Positions 1 to 10,612 are shown, counted from the first letter of the stretch. The stretch is 64,000 nucleotides of DNA from Calditrichia bacterium (GCA_020635015.1 JACKAP010000011.1:1-64000); one strand, 5' to 3'. The notes: generated by a model from the letters alone, not told the origin. Numbers and translations: made by a program.

Positions 1-241
1 GAATGGAGTAACTGGCATTATCCATAATGTCGGAAAAAGATAAATTGTTTTCCTGGCCGTCCAGAATGCTGTTGTGAGGAATCAGTAACTTCGCACCGTA
101 AGTTGTTTTTAACTTGACAAGTATCTCCCGCATAAACCAGGAGAGGATCGCTGAGCCGGCCCGCAGATCCCGGGAGCGCCGCGCCTCCGAGATGAACGCC
201 TGCACCGGCACCAGCCCAATTGAAAAGATGTGATCTGGCAT
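1..241 (-). CDS. cas10: Cas10/Cmr2-like CRISPR type III large subunit, N-terminal fragment
   Basis: Only the first 80 codons are in the window; the gene runs off the left edge. The start ATG (239-241) has a strong AGGAGG ribosome site about 7 nt upstream. The protein opens with a short beta strand and the segment LVPVQAFISEARRSRDLRAG (residues 10-29), which is characteristic of the N-terminus of Cas10/Cmr2 proteins, where it reads roughly 'GPVQ.FI..ARR.RDL..GS'. In type III-B systems this subunit makes cyclic oligoadenylate and cuts DNA after target RNA binding. That fits the CARF protein and cas6 that follow on the same strand. The HD and Palm/GGDD motifs are outside the window, so activity cannot be judged. 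Confidence 0.75.
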   Translation of the reverse strand, partial: MPDHIFSIGLVPVQAFISEARRSRDLRAGSAILSWFMREILVKLKTTYGAKLLIPHNSILDGQENNLSFSDIMDNASYSI

Positions 242-374
242 AAAAAGCCCTCCTTTTGTTGAGTCCTTTGCGTTAATGTATGTTCAAACCCAGTCTTTTC
301 TCCGCTTGGCAACGTTGCCAATCCTCCTGCCCCCCTAACTCACCAACCTTCCATCCACCGGCCATTATCAACAC

Positions 375-395
375 CCAACATCCAACATCCAACAT
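375..395. repeat. CCAACAT heptamer array (3 copies)
   Basis: Three tandem CCAACAT units lie in the 156-bp spacer between the CARF gene and cas10. The same unit recurs at 17882-17895. Confidence 0.8.
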
Positions 396-397
396 CC

Positions 398-1558
398 CTA
401 TCCGCCTTTCACCACAATCTTCTCCCCGGGCAATTTGATCCCGTAGCATTTTGTGCCGCGTTTGCCATGGGAGCTGATCAGGTAAAACGGCAGTGCGGGC
501 AGGCCGGGAACGGAGAGACGAATCTGAGTGTTGATTTTCGCGATGCGCTGCAGCACCCAGCTCATCGGCAGCTGGCCGTCTTCCAGCACCTTGGCAATGA
601 ACTTGCCGCGCATCTTGCGGTGCGGATCGAGGAGATCAAACCGCCCCAGCAATCCATCCAGCATTGTGCTGCTGAAATAGGGGCTCTGGGGATATTCGAA
701 GTAGGCTGGGTAATCTTCGATTGCAATTCTGGAAAGACGCGTGCGGCTGCGTTCGGCAAAATACCAGTAAAGACAGAAACGCTGCGGCTGCAGGCGGATC
801 TTCTGATCGCCGATGATGATGGTATGGTTCCCCGGATCGAGCGTCAAAACCGGCAGGGTGCTGCGGTCGATGTCACGCTGCACCCAAGCCAGCAACTCCC
901 GGTAGCCCTGCGGCGAGCTCAGGCGGTCGATCTGCACCCGCTCGCGCAGGCGGATGAAGGGAATGTCGATCAGGTCGATCTGTGCCTGGGAAGTATCGAT
1001 AATTTGCCCGTCGTGCAGGGTGATCTGCTGCGGGCGGGGTGGGGGATAGTAGAACTGCCGCTGGTGCTCCAGCTCCTGGGGAGCAACCAGCACGTGGTAG
1101 AGCCGGTCGTCGGGCCGGGCCAGCAGCTGCAGCGCCAGGGCGAGGTAGGTGCTCATGGTTTTGCGCCCTCCGGCGATTGAACAATGCAGCACAGTGGCAG
1201 GATCGGCGGTCTGCTCCCAGAGCACCTCCAGGATCAACGCCAGGAAGCTCTCGCTGTCGCGACGGGTGCGAATGTCGGCGATCGGCAGCAGCCCGTCATG
1301 GGCCACTTTGATATTGGCTTCGCTAAACTGCAACTGGGCGCAGGCATCTGGATAGTCATGCTGAAGCTGGTAAAACATCCCGGTTTGTGGATCGAGCAAC
1401 TGCTTGCAGGCTTCACGATAGCCTTCCCGGGTGGAGATCGCCCACACCGTCTCCACCGGATGTTTCCGTTCCACGCATAGCGCGTAGAGGGTCTCGGTCA
1501 GCACCTGCGGCGTGCGCCCTAATACCGCAACCAAAATGTGTCGCTGCTCCCGGCTCAT
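398..1558 (-). CDS. CRISPR-associated NE0113-family CARF protein with C-terminal extension
   Basis: The 386-aa protein starts with a Rossmann-like strand and the segment ILVAVLGRTPQVLTETLYAL (8-27), typical of the NE0113 Cas family. SIAGGRKTMS (127-136) is the conserved CARF ligand-loop signature. CARF domains bind cyclic oligoadenylate made by Cas10, so this is probably a type III accessory sensor or ring nuclease. Residues of roughly 240-386 form an extension I cannot name; parts suggest a winged-helix fold (inference). No HEPN RxxxxH motif is obvious, so an RNase effector role is not supported. It sits between cas10 and cas6 on one strand. The start is ATG with a distant AGGA. Confidence 0.75.
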   Translation of the reverse strand: MSREQRHILVAVLGRTPQVLTETLYALCVERKHPVETVWAISTREGYREACKQLLDPQTGMFYQLQHDYPDACAQLQFSEANIKVAHDGLLPIADIRTRRDSESFLALILEVLWEQTADPATVLHCSIAGGRKTMSTYLALALQLLARPDDRLYHVLVAPQELEHQRQFYYPPPRPQQITLHDGQIIDTSQAQIDLIDIPFIRLRERVQIDRLSSPQGYRELLAWVQRDIDRSTLPVLTLDPGNHTIIIGDQKIRLQPQRFCLYWYFAERSRTRLSRIAIEDYPAYFEYPQSPYFSSTMLDGLLGRFDLLDPHRKMRGKFIAKVLEDGQLPMSWVLQRIAKINTQIRLSVPGLPALPFYLISSHGKRGTKCYGIKLPGEKIVVKGG

Positions 1559-1600
1559 CGATCGGCGTTTCCTGGCTCAGGCCATTTATTCACTTTTATA

Positions 1601-1782
1601 CTGATGTTACGCGCTATGCTCCAAAATGTAATTCATGCTGTCATTGCGAGGCGTATTCTGCCGAAGCACTCTCCTGCGTGGTGCACCCACCCGCAGTTGA
1701 GTTGGAAGCGATCATCGGGAGATTGCCGCGCCGCAAAAGACGCGGCTCGCAATGACGACACCTGTTTACTGCGTAACATCAG
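1601..1782. mobile_element. 182-bp MITE-like palindromic element, copy A
   Basis: The element is bounded by CTGATGTTACGC and its inverse GCGTAACATCAG, with inner inverted arms GTCATTGCGAGGCG and CGGCTCGCAATGACGAC. It is flanked on both sides by TTATA (1596-1600 and 1783-1787), which looks like a 5-bp target duplication. A second copy of the same 182-bp length lies at 27076-27257, about four-fifths identical by eye. It encodes no protein. It separates the CARF gene from cas6. Confidence 0.75.
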
Positions 1783-1825
1783 TTATATTTTTGAAAAACA
1801 TCATTGAGCATTGAGCATTTACCAA

Positions 1826-2809
1826 TCACCATTTACCATCAATCGTTTTCAATGTTATTTTCCCCAACCCAAACGTCGCCCCTTTCCCTAGATGCAGCAC
1901 TTCCGCAGCGCGCAGCAGGGGCAGGAAAGGGCGCAGGTTACCCTCCAGATCGATCTCGCCGAGGAAGCCCCCAAAGAGCATGTCGGCTTTCTGGCGGTGA
2001 CTGTAGCGGTTCTGCTCTTTCCAGCGCAGCTCCCGGCGGGTGATCGCCACCTCGCTGGCCGCTTCCAGCAGGTGGTGGAATTCCCATTCGACCTGCGCCG
2101 GATCGACGTAGAAATGGGCCAGCTCCAGGGTGCGGCGCAGCATGCGGAAGACCAACTGGCGGAAGTCGAATTCCATGCTCAGCTCGCGTTCGATCTTCAG
2201 GCGGGTGGGGGTGCGGAAGGCCAGGGTGAGCTGCTCCGGCGAGCTATCATCAGGTTTTCCGGCGATGGTGCGGGTGAGCGGAGGGCGCAGGATCGCCTGA
2301 GTGGCGCCGTCATAGAAAGCGTGCCATTCGCCGGCCGGGTCCTGGCAAAGGGCCGCCTGCAGGTCGAAGCGCTGGCGTCGCGAGCCAAACCCCCGCTCGG
2401 CCATCTTATGGATAGCGAAGATCACGAAAGGATGATAGGTCACCGAAGTACCGAGCAGGCGTATCTCGAAACTGAAGATCTCCCCTGGAGCAAATTCCCG
2501 CTGTTCGATGTCGGCATCGAGCACGAACGGGCGCGGGGCGTGGGGCAGGCCGCGCAGGAAGCGGGGCGGCTCGTCGTGGATCAAGGTCTCGAAGATGGCA
2601 GTATAGGCGCACTGGCGGTTGAGGAAGCAACTCTCACACAACTGCTGCGGCGTTCTCACGCAGACGGTGCGCCGCAGCATGAAACCGAAGGCGCCGCGCA
2701 GCAGCGAGCCTTTAAACGCCGGCAGCCGCGCCGCCTCCCGGGAACGGAGTTGAAACTGCAGGGACAGATAGGGAATTTCCGGAAAACAGTAATCACTCGT
2801 TGCTGACAA
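1826..2809 (-). CDS. cas6: Cas6 pre-crRNA endoribonuclease (RAMP superfamily)
   Basis: This 327-aa RAMP protein would process the CRISPR transcript into crRNAs for the type III complex. The C-terminus carries the Gly-rich loop HLGKGATFGLGKI (about 307-319), the hallmark of the Cas6 C-terminal family. An N-terminal Cys cluster (CVRTPQQLCESCFLNRQC, about 50-67) is also common in this family. The start is TTG at 2807-2809 with AGGAG about 6 nt upstream; no ATG has a comparable site. No CRISPR array is visible on either side, so the array must be elsewhere or off the left edge. Confidence 0.85.
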   Translation of the reverse strand: MSATSDYCFPEIPYLSLQFQLRSREAARLPAFKGSLLRGAFGFMLRRTVCVRTPQQLCESCFLNRQCAYTAIFETLIHDEPPRFLRGLPHAPRPFVLDADIEQREFAPGEIFSFEIRLLGTSVTYHPFVIFAIHKMAERGFGSRRQRFDLQAALCQDPAGEWHAFYDGATQAILRPPLTRTIAGKPDDSSPEQLTLAFRTPTRLKIERELSMEFDFRQLVFRMLRRTLELAHFYVDPAQVEWEFHHLLEAASEVAITRRELRWKEQNRYSHRQKADMLFGGFLGEIDLEGNLRPFLPLLRAAEVLHLGKGATFGLGKITLKTIDGKW

Positions 2810-3376
2810 TGCGGTCTCCTTTCACTCATGGCTTAACCTGCTTTGCAACTGGATAACACCTGCTTCGCTGCCGGATAATACTGCTGTTTCTTCCTTCTGA
2901 CCGCTCCGGGATCAATCGTTTCGGGGCGGTTCATATGTTATGTTCTTTTTTTCGCTGGCGATATTGAACAAATAAGAAAAAATCCATAAGAAGCAAGCAA
3001 AATTTAACTTTAGGGCCTCCGGCGCGCGCTTGGCAGTCAGCTCAAGGCTGAGCGTTGTGCACCGCTACCCGCCGACTGCCAACCACGCGCCGGAGGCCTT
3101 TTTCGAGGGGGGAATTAGGGGGTGTTTGATCTTTTGGAGGATTGTGGTTATATTTTTGAGTTGTCAGTAATTAATTGGTAGTGATCAGGGGCCACTGATC
3201 AGTTGTCAGTCTCTGTGTTCTCTGTGCCTCTGTGGCAAAAGTCTCTTTAGCATGGTATGCATTCGCGCCCACTCGCGTAAATTCGTGGCAAAAAAAATCC
3301 GTATTCATCCGTGTAATCCGTGGAAAGCAGTTGTCTTTCCCCCGTAAATTCGGCAACAAACTCAAAAAGTTAGGTT
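2810..3376. other. Intergenic region between divergent cas6 and DUF2723 gene
   Basis: No gene is supported in these 567 bp. They contain a structured hairpin (3014-3103, listed separately). They also contain direct low-complexity elements near 3210-3330 (CTCTGTGCCTCTGTGGCAAAA, AAATTCGTGGC, ATCCGTG types) related to the inverted-arm repeats seen in other spacers. Confidence 0.6.
3014..3103 (+). ncRNA. Candidate structured small RNA ending in an intrinsic terminator
   Basis: A perfect 13-bp stem pairs 3014-3026 (GGCCTCCGGCGCG) with 3086-3098. It stacks on a perfect 9-bp stem, 3030-3038 (TTGGCAGTC) with 3074-3082, across a 3x3 internal loop. Inside is a 5-bp hairpin, 3040-3044 with 3049-3053. 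TTTTT at 3099-3103 follows directly on the + strand only. The element sits alone between two divergent genes, so it is not the terminator of either. It may be a stand-alone sRNA or a REP-like palindrome. A weak TTGAAC/CATAAG promoter-like pair lies near 2965-2991. Confidence 0.45.
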
Positions 3377-5392
3377 ATGAAACGCAAAAAGCCCCCCGTA
3401 ACATCACCAGGACCGCCTCCCTCAACCGTCCCGGCTTATCCGGATCACCGCCGCGATCCCTGGTTTTATGCGATGCTGGCCCTGACCTTCCTCTTCAGCA
3501 TGACCATCTACCTGCTCACCCTGGCGCCGACGGTGACCTTCGAGGACAGCGGGGAATTCATCGCCGCGGCCTATCACCTCGGGGTGCCGCATCAGCCGGG
3601 ATATCCGCTGTTTACCCTGCTCGGGCGGGTGTTCAGTCTGCTGCCCCTGGGCGAGGTGGCCTATCGCCTCAATCTGATGTCGGCAATGCTGGCATCGCTG
3701 GGCGCGGTGTGCATTAGCTGGACGGTGCTATTGCTGATTGAAGAGATTTTTCCTCCCGCCCCGGCTTCCCCGCCTCCTACTTCACCCGGCGCTCCCCGCC
3801 TGCCCCTGGCCGCCTATGCCGCCGCCCTGGCTGCCGGCATCCTGATGGCCAGCGCCTTCGAGAACTGGGAGCAGTCGATCATCACCGAGGTCTACGGGTT
3901 GAACACTTTTTTTGTGGGCGCTATCCTGCTGCTGACCGCCTACTGGCATCGCCAGACGGCGCCGGAGGAGCGGATGCGTTATTTTGTGCTGATCTGCTAC
4001 GCTATCGGCCTGACCCTGAGCAATCACACCACCTCACTGATGTTCATCCCGGTGCTCTTCGGCTTTGGCCTGATCGCCGACCGGGCGTTTTTCCTGAGGC
4101 TGCGTCATATACTGTTGGGTTTAGGAGCGCTGCTCGCCGGGCTGCTGCCCTACCTCTACCTGCCCCTGGCCTCCCGGCGCGATCCGCTGATGGATTGGGG
4201 CAATCCCGAGACCCTGACCAACTTCCTGCGCACGGTGGCCCGCCACCAGTATAATCTCGACGATCCCCAGACCCTGGCAAAATTCTCCGCCCAGATCGGG
4301 GCCTACGGCGACCTGCTGCTGAGCCAGTGGTTCCCGGCCTTCCTGCTGCTGGCGCTGCTCGGGCTGGGGGCGCTGTGGCGGCGGCAGCGCCACTATTTCT
4401 GGCTCTCGCTGCTCTTTCTGGCCTTCGCCATGCCGATTACCACCTACATGACCAATTTCGACGTCTCCGCAGCCGATCCCTTCGTGGCGGCGGAGCACCG
4501 CGCCCTGGTGTCAGTGTTTTATATTCCTTCCTACATTTACCTGGCGCTGTTGATGGGGATTGGAATTTACGCCCTTGCGCAGTGGCACTGGCGCCGACGG
4601 CCGCGGTATTGGATAGAGGCGGTCGCCCTGCTGGCGGTGCTGCTGCCGGCGGCACTGGCCTACCGCAATTATCAGCAGGTCGACAAAAGCCGCTATTATT
4701 TTGCCCGTGATTATGTGGAGAATCTCTTCCGGGTGGCGGAACCCAACGCCCTGGTATGGGCCAACTGGGATCCGTATTATTTTCCCACTAACTACATTCA
4801 ACTGGTGGAGGGGCAGCGCCCGGATGTGCTGGTGCTCGATCAGCAGTTGCTGCGCCGCAGTTGGTATATCCGCTGGCTGCGCGATCATCACCCGGAGTTC
4901 ATGGAAAAAGTCGCCGGCCCGGTGGATGAATTTCTGGAGGCGGTAGCGCCGTTCGAGAACCGCCAGCCGTTCGACGGGAATTTTATCCAGATGCGCTACA
5001 TTGCTATGATCAATGCGATGATCGATGCGGCGATGGGGGAGGGGAGAGCGGTCTATTTCACCTATCCGCCCCCGCCGGGTGTCGCGGCGCGTTATTTTCG
5101 CGAGCCCCTGCCGGTGGCCTGGGAGCTGAAGCAGCCCGGCGAGCCGCTCACCCCGGTGACGCTGACCGATCTGAAGTTCCGGGGATTTTTCCGCCAGGAC
5201 ATCCCGCTCGACCGCATGGCGAAAGTCTTCCGCAATTATTACGGGGGATTGATGTTCAACCGCGCCATCATGCTGGAAAAGATCGGCGACAAGGTGGAGG
5301 CCAAGCGCTACTACTTGGAAGCCCGCAAATTCCTCAGCGATCAACCGCGGATGCGGCAGCAGATCGATGCGGCTTTAGAACGTTTGGAGTGA
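3377..5392 (+). CDS. DUF2723 family membrane glycosyltransferase (protein O-mannosyltransferase-like)
   Basis: The 671-aa polytopic membrane protein has its first transmembrane helix at about 34-53. The conserved segment TVTFEDSGEFIAAAYHLGVP (53-72) carries the acidic residues that DUF2723 shares with GT-C glycosyltransferases. About ten hydrophobic helices follow up to residue ~440, then a soluble C-terminal half of ~230 residues. Related proteins use lipid-linked sugars to modify secreted proteins or glycans; the substrate here is unknown. It is monocistronic and convergent with ddl, the two separated by a long inverted-repeat element. The ribosome site is weak (TTAGG). Confidence 0.8.
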   Translation: MKRKKPPVTSPGPPPSTVPAYPDHRRDPWFYAMLALTFLFSMTIYLLTLAPTVTFEDSGEFIAAAYHLGVPHQPGYPLFTLLGRVFSLLPLGEVAYRLNLMSAMLASLGAVCISWTVLLLIEEIFPPAPASPPPTSPGAPRLPLAAYAAALAAGILMASAFENWEQSIITEVYGLNTFFVGAILLLTAYWHRQTAPEERMRYFVLICYAIGLTLSNHTTSLMFIPVLFGFGLIADRAFFLRLRHILLGLGALLAGLLPYLYLPLASRRDPLMDWGNPETLTNFLRTVARHQYNLDDPQTLAKFSAQIGAYGDLLLSQWFPAFLLLALLGLGALWRRQRHYFWLSLLFLAFAMPITTYMTNFDVSAADPFVAAEHRALVSVFYIPSYIYLALLMGIGIYALAQWHWRRRPRYWIEAVALLAVLLPAALAYRNYQQVDKSRYYFARDYVENLFRVAEPNALVWANWDPYYFPTNYIQLVEGQRPDVLVLDQQLLRRSWYIRWLRDHHPEFMEKVAGPVDEFLEAVAPFENRQPFDGNFIQMRYIAMINAMIDAAMGEGRAVYFTYPPPPGVAARYFREPLPVAWELKQPGEPLTPVTLTDLKFRGFFRQDIPLDRMAKVFRNYYGGLMFNRAIMLEKIGDKVEAKRYYLEARKFLSDQPRMRQQIDAALERLE

Positions 5393-5403
5393 TATCGCGT
5401 TTG

Positions 5404-5636
5404 AATTGCACACAGATTGCGCAGATCAAACAGATTTTCGCAGATACTACATTGTAAATTAAGTCTTTTAAAACTACAGATTCCTCGGCCAACGCCTCGG
5501 AATGACACAATGTCGTCATTTCGAACGTAGGTTGTGAGAAATCTATAACTGCAAAGAACTTAATTCACAGTGTAGTAACAATTAACAGCTTTAAATCTGC
5601 GAAAATCTGTCAAATCTGCGTAATCTGCGTGCAATT
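5404..5636. repeat. Nested inverted repeat with CAGATT-type arms between convergent genes
   Basis: The outer arms (5404-5446 and 5594-5636) are built from AATTGCAC and CAGATT motifs and are inverted with respect to each other. Inside lies a second inverted pair, ACTACATTGTAAATTAAGT against ACTTAATTCACAGTGTAGT. The core is GATTCCTCGG..CGGAATGACACAATGTCGTCATTTCG. It fills the whole gap between two convergent genes, so it could act as a two-way terminator. Related copies lie at 14385-14546 and 47501-47662. Confidence 0.75.
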
Positions 5637-5642
5637 TCAGCC

Positions 5643-6647
5643 TCAATCCCCCATCCCCATACGAATAATCCGCTCCATCAACTCCGGGAACTCGATCCCC
5701 CGCGCTTTGGCGGCTTTCGGCACCAGGCTGGTGGGGGTCATGCCGGGGAGGGTGTTGACTTCCAGGCAGAAGTATTGCCGGTCTTCGCGCAGGCGGAAGT
5801 CGATCCGGGCGTAGCCGCTGCAGCCGATCGCCTGAAAGCCGCGCAGGGTGGCGGCCTGGATCTCGGCGGTCAGGTCCTCCGGCAGCTCCGCCGGAGTGAC
5901 ATAGCGGGTGCGCCCGCTCTGGTATTTAGATTCGTAGTCGTAGAAGCCGCTTTCGGGGATGATCTCCACCACCGGCAGCACCTCCTCACCCAGCACCGTC
6001 ACGGTCAGCTCCCGCCCGGGCACGAACTGCTCCAGCAGCACGCTGTCGCTGTAGCGGTAGGCGGTGGCCAGGGCGGCATCGAGATCATCCCAATTGTTGA
6101 TGATGCTCAACCCCACCGTGGAACCCTGGGCGTTGGGTTTGACCACCAGGGGCAGGCCGAGCTTTTTCACCTCCGCGCGCTCCAGCGGTTGATGCCGTCG
6201 GGCATGATACCAGGGCGCAGTGGGCACCCCGGCGGAGAGAAACATGAGCTTGGAGAGATGCTTGTCCATCCCGATGGCGCTGGCCAGGGAGTTGCTGCCG
6301 GTGTAGGGAATGCGCGAGAGTTCCAGCACCGCCTGCAACTGCCCGTTCTCGCCGTACCCCCCGTGGAGGGCGATGAAGGCGATGTCGAATTTGTGGGCGA
6401 TGAGATAGTCGACCGTCTTGAAGATGTTGCGGTCGAGTTTTGCCTTCTCCTGCTCGATGTCCGGCGGTGTGGCCTTGATGACGCTGGCGGCGCTGCTCTC
6501 GAAATCAATTTTCCGGTCGCCGTAGGCGCAGTCGAGCGCCTCCACCGTATGCCCGCTGGCCTGCAGCGCTTTGGCAATCGCCATCCCGGTGGTAATCGAC
6601 ACATCCCGCTCCGCGGAGGTGCCGCCTAGTAGGACTGCTATTTTCAT
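5643..6647 (-). CDS. ddl: D-alanine--D-alanine ligase
   Basis: This ATP-grasp ligase of 334 aa joins two D-alanines for peptidoglycan precursors in the cytoplasm. Visible family motifs are GGTSAERDVSITTG near the N-terminus, HGGYGENGQLQAVLEL (~115-130, catalytic Glu loop), VVKPNAQGSTVGLS (ATP-binding) and CLEVNTLPGMTP near the C-terminus (metal-binding Glu/Asn). Length is normal. The start ATG has GAGG at good spacing. It lies downstream of gltX and glnS on the same strand but behind a repeat-filled spacer, so co-transcription is uncertain. Confidence 0.95.
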   Translation of the reverse strand: MKIAVLLGGTSAERDVSITTGMAIAKALQASGHTVEALDCAYGDRKIDFESSAASVIKATPPDIEQEKAKLDRNIFKTVDYLIAHKFDIAFIALHGGYGENGQLQAVLELSRIPYTGSNSLASAIGMDKHLSKLMFLSAGVPTAPWYHARRHQPLERAEVKKLGLPLVVKPNAQGSTVGLSIINNWDDLDAALATAYRYSDSVLLEQFVPGRELTVTVLGEEVLPVVEIIPESGFYDYESKYQSGRTRYVTPAELPEDLTAEIQAATLRGFQAIGCSGYARIDFRLREDRQYFCLEVNTLPGMTPTSLVPKAAKARGIEFPELMERIIRMGMGD

Positions 6648-6660
6648 GTTTCCTCGATGG

Positions 6661-6798
6661 TGAATGGGTTGATGGGTTGATGGGTTGATGGGTTAATGAG
6701 TGTATGGGTGGGGGCGACTCGCGACTCACCCCTGCGTGCATAAATCGATATTTTTTTGTTTTTACCCATTCACCCATCAACCCATTCACCCATTAACT
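6661..6798. repeat. Inverted pair of TTGATGGG arrays
   Basis: Degenerate 8-bp GGGTTGAT units (6661-6710) face their complement CCCATCAACCCATTCACC (6764-6798). The loop between them contains a GGGGGCGACTCGCGACTCACCCC palindrome. The right arm starts at the gltX stop codon. A similar pair lies at 10352-10412 and 10577-10612. Confidence 0.75.
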
Positions 6799-6799
6799 C

Positions 6800-8251
6800 T
6801 TACACGTATTTATTCAACACCTGCTTCACAAAACTACACACCTTCTCCTTCCCAAAGATCCCAATCACCGCCGGCAGTTCCGGGCCGGAGATCATTCCGG
6901 TCAGGGCCACCCGCACCGGTTTCCACAGTTCCTGGCCCTTGATGCCGGTTTCTTGCTGCACTTCCTTCATCGCGGCTTTGAAGCTGTCCATGTCGAGGGC
7001 CGGCAAGGCTTCCGCTTTGCTCAGGAAAGCGGCCAGCACGGTTTTGGCAGAGGGCTCTTTCAAGAAGGCGAGGGCTTCTTCCTCGCTAATTTCTAGCGTG
7101 TCGCTGTAAAAGATCGCCGCCGCCGCATAGGCCTCGTCGCCGCGATTGATGCGTTCGCGCACCGCCAGGATGATCTTGCGGGTTTTGTCCGCGTCGGACA
7201 CATCCGCTCCGGCAGCGGTTAGGAAGGGGGTGAGATACTTCACGGCCGCATCTTCGGAGAGCTGGCGGAGGTAGTGGCGGTTCATCCAGTTGAGTTTCTC
7301 CAGGTCGAATACCGAGCCGGATCTGCTGATCCGCTCCAGGGAAAATTGCTCGACCAGCGCTTCCAGGCTGAAGAACTCCTCGTCGCTGCCGGGGCTCCAG
7401 CCCAGCAGGGCCACAAAGTTGACCAGCGCTTCGGGAAGATAGCCTTTCGCCATATAATCTTCCACCGCCACGTCCCCCTGGCGCTTGCTCAGCTTGGTGC
7501 GGTCGGGATTGAGCAGCAGGGAGAGGTGGGCCATGTTGGGCGATTCCCAACCCAGCGCCTTATAGATCTGCAGATGCTTGGGCACGCTGAGCAGCCATTC
7601 CTCCCCGCGGATGATGTGGGTGATCCCCATCAGGTGATCGTCCACCACCACCGCCAGGTGATAGGTGGGAAAGCCGTCGGATTTCAGCAGCACCTGATCG
7701 TCTACCTGTTCGTTCTGAATACGGATGGTGCCGCGCACCAGGTCTTCGAACACCGTCTCGCCCTCCCGGGGCATCTTCAGGCGGATCACGTGGGGATCGC
7801 CCGCGTCCAGCCGGGATTTCACCTCCGCCGGACTGCGGTCGCGCCAGGTGCCGTCATAGCGCGGCGCCTCACCGGCAGCGATCTGCCGCTCGCGCATTGC
7901 CTCCAGCTCTTCCGTGGTGCAGAAGCAGTGGTAGGCGCTGCCGTTTTCCACCATCTGCGCGGCATAGCGGCGGTAGATCTCGGTGCGCTGCGACTGGATG
8001 TAGGGGCCGTTCCCGCCGTCACGGTCGGGGCCTTCGTCATACTGGATGCCGGTCCACTTCAGGCTGTTCATCAGCTGCTCCATCGCCCCTTCCACCAGGC
8101 GGGTCTGGTCGGTATCCTCGATGCGCAGAACGAACTGCCCGCCATGCTGTTTGGCGTAGAGGTAACTATACAATGCCGTACGCAGCCCCCCCACGTGCAG
8201 GTAGCCGGTGGGGCTGGGAGCGAAACGGGTTCTGACGGTTTGGTCGGACAT
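6800..8251 (-). CDS. gltX: Glutamate--tRNA ligase
   Basis: A class I aminoacyl-tRNA synthetase of 483 aa that charges tRNA-Glu. FAPSPTGYLHVGGLRTALYS at residues ~11-30 holds the HIGH-type signature (HVGG). LSKRQGDV at about 252 is the KMSKS-type loop. The C-terminal helical anticodon-binding domain is complete. RBS AGGAAGG precedes the ATG. It follows glnS on the same strand with a ~210-bp palindrome-rich spacer. Both GluRS and GlnRS are present, which argues for direct charging of tRNA-Gln (family knowledge). Confidence 0.95.
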   Translation of the reverse strand: MSDQTVRTRFAPSPTGYLHVGGLRTALYSYLYAKQHGGQFVLRIEDTDQTRLVEGAMEQLMNSLKWTGIQYDEGPDRDGGNGPYIQSQRTEIYRRYAAQMVENGSAYHCFCTTEELEAMRERQIAAGEAPRYDGTWRDRSPAEVKSRLDAGDPHVIRLKMPREGETVFEDLVRGTIRIQNEQVDDQVLLKSDGFPTYHLAVVVDDHLMGITHIIRGEEWLLSVPKHLQIYKALGWESPNMAHLSLLLNPDRTKLSKRQGDVAVEDYMAKGYLPEALVNFVALLGWSPGSDEEFFSLEALVEQFSLERISRSGSVFDLEKLNWMNRHYLRQLSEDAAVKYLTPFLTAAGADVSDADKTRKIILAVRERINRGDEAYAAAAIFYSDTLEISEEEALAFLKEPSAKTVLAAFLSKAEALPALDMDSFKAAMKEVQQETGIKGQELWKPVRVALTGMISGPELPAVIGIFGKEKVCSFVKQVLNKYV

Positions 8252-8280
8252 TCTTTACCTTCCTGTTCAGTAATGAAAAT

Positions 8281-8400
8281 AGTCATTGGCCTGCGGCGTC
8301 ATTGATGCTTCGCATGTCATTGGCCTGCGGCGTAGGTGCCAATAACGTGCGTCAGCGCCAATGACGCCGCAGGTTAATGACGCGCGTAGCGCCAATGACA
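8281..8400. repeat. GTCATTGGCCTGCGGCGT direct and inverted repeats
   Basis: GTCATTGGCCTGCGGCGT occurs twice, then partly inverted (GCCAATGACGCCGCAGG). Its right end, GTTAATGACGCGCGTAGCGCCAATGAC, is the complement of the 52-bp tandem unit at 17704-17859, so the two loci belong to one family. It fills the gltX-glnS spacer. Confidence 0.7.
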
Positions 8401-8444
8401 ATCAATATGAGTATCTGCGCGCCACTATACCTCACACAACTTGC

Positions 8445-8464
8445 GGTCGAGTCGCGACTCGACC
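8445..8464. repeat. Palindrome GGTCGAGTCGCGACTCGACC abutting the glnS stop codon
   Basis: A perfect 20-bp palindrome is directly joined to the glnS TAG stop (8465-8467), giving the repeat form TAGGGTCGAG. Identical cores occur at 21248-21267, 21279-21298, 24358-24377 and 24548-24567. Confidence 0.85.
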
Positions 8465-10198
<1,734 letters not shown>

Positions 10199-10612
10199 GA
10201 TAGTTGAACCTCACTTTAATGGCCATTGGTTATTGGTCTTTGGTTATTGGCCAAGACAGCTTTGCCAACGCCCAATAACCAACCACTGTTAATTTTCAGC
10301 AGTAAAATGTTAATCTTAAAAAAAAATATGGCGGGAAACAAGGGGGAAAGAAGATGGGTTGATGAGTGGATGGGTTGATGAGTGAATGAGTTAATGGGTT
10401 AATGAGTTGATGGAGGAGCTCGTTCAACGCATTGCGTCGAATGATGATTGTGACGCTCCGCATCACCACAGCGGGAATTGCATTCGCACACTCTCGACGC
10501 GGAGCGTCGAAATACTGGGCGCCACGCGGAGCGTGGCACCAGATCCTACTTTAGCCAAACAAAATATCACGTCCGTTTTTCCCCATTAACCCATCAACCC
10601 ATTAACTCAATT
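10199..10612. other. Repeat-filled spacer upstream of glnS
   Basis: No gene is supported here. An inverted TTGGTTATTGG / CCAATAACCAA pair lies at 10223-10286. TTGATGGG-type units at 10352-10412 face their complement at 10577-10612. Between them, 10445-10545 holds GACGCTCCGC / GCGGAGCGTC inverted words. Confidence 0.6.

Noticed and set aside
1538..1807. ORFs across the spacer between the CARF gene and cas6
   Set aside because: They translate the 182-bp palindromic element. The equivalent frames in the second copy at 27076 are not conserved as protein.
4511..5344. 277-codon minus-strand ORF opposite the DUF2723 gene
   Set aside because: It is a shadow of a GC-rich gene; its composition is not protein-like and it has no family motif. 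The same holds for the long antisense ORFs opposite glnS, gltX, pbpC and ggt.
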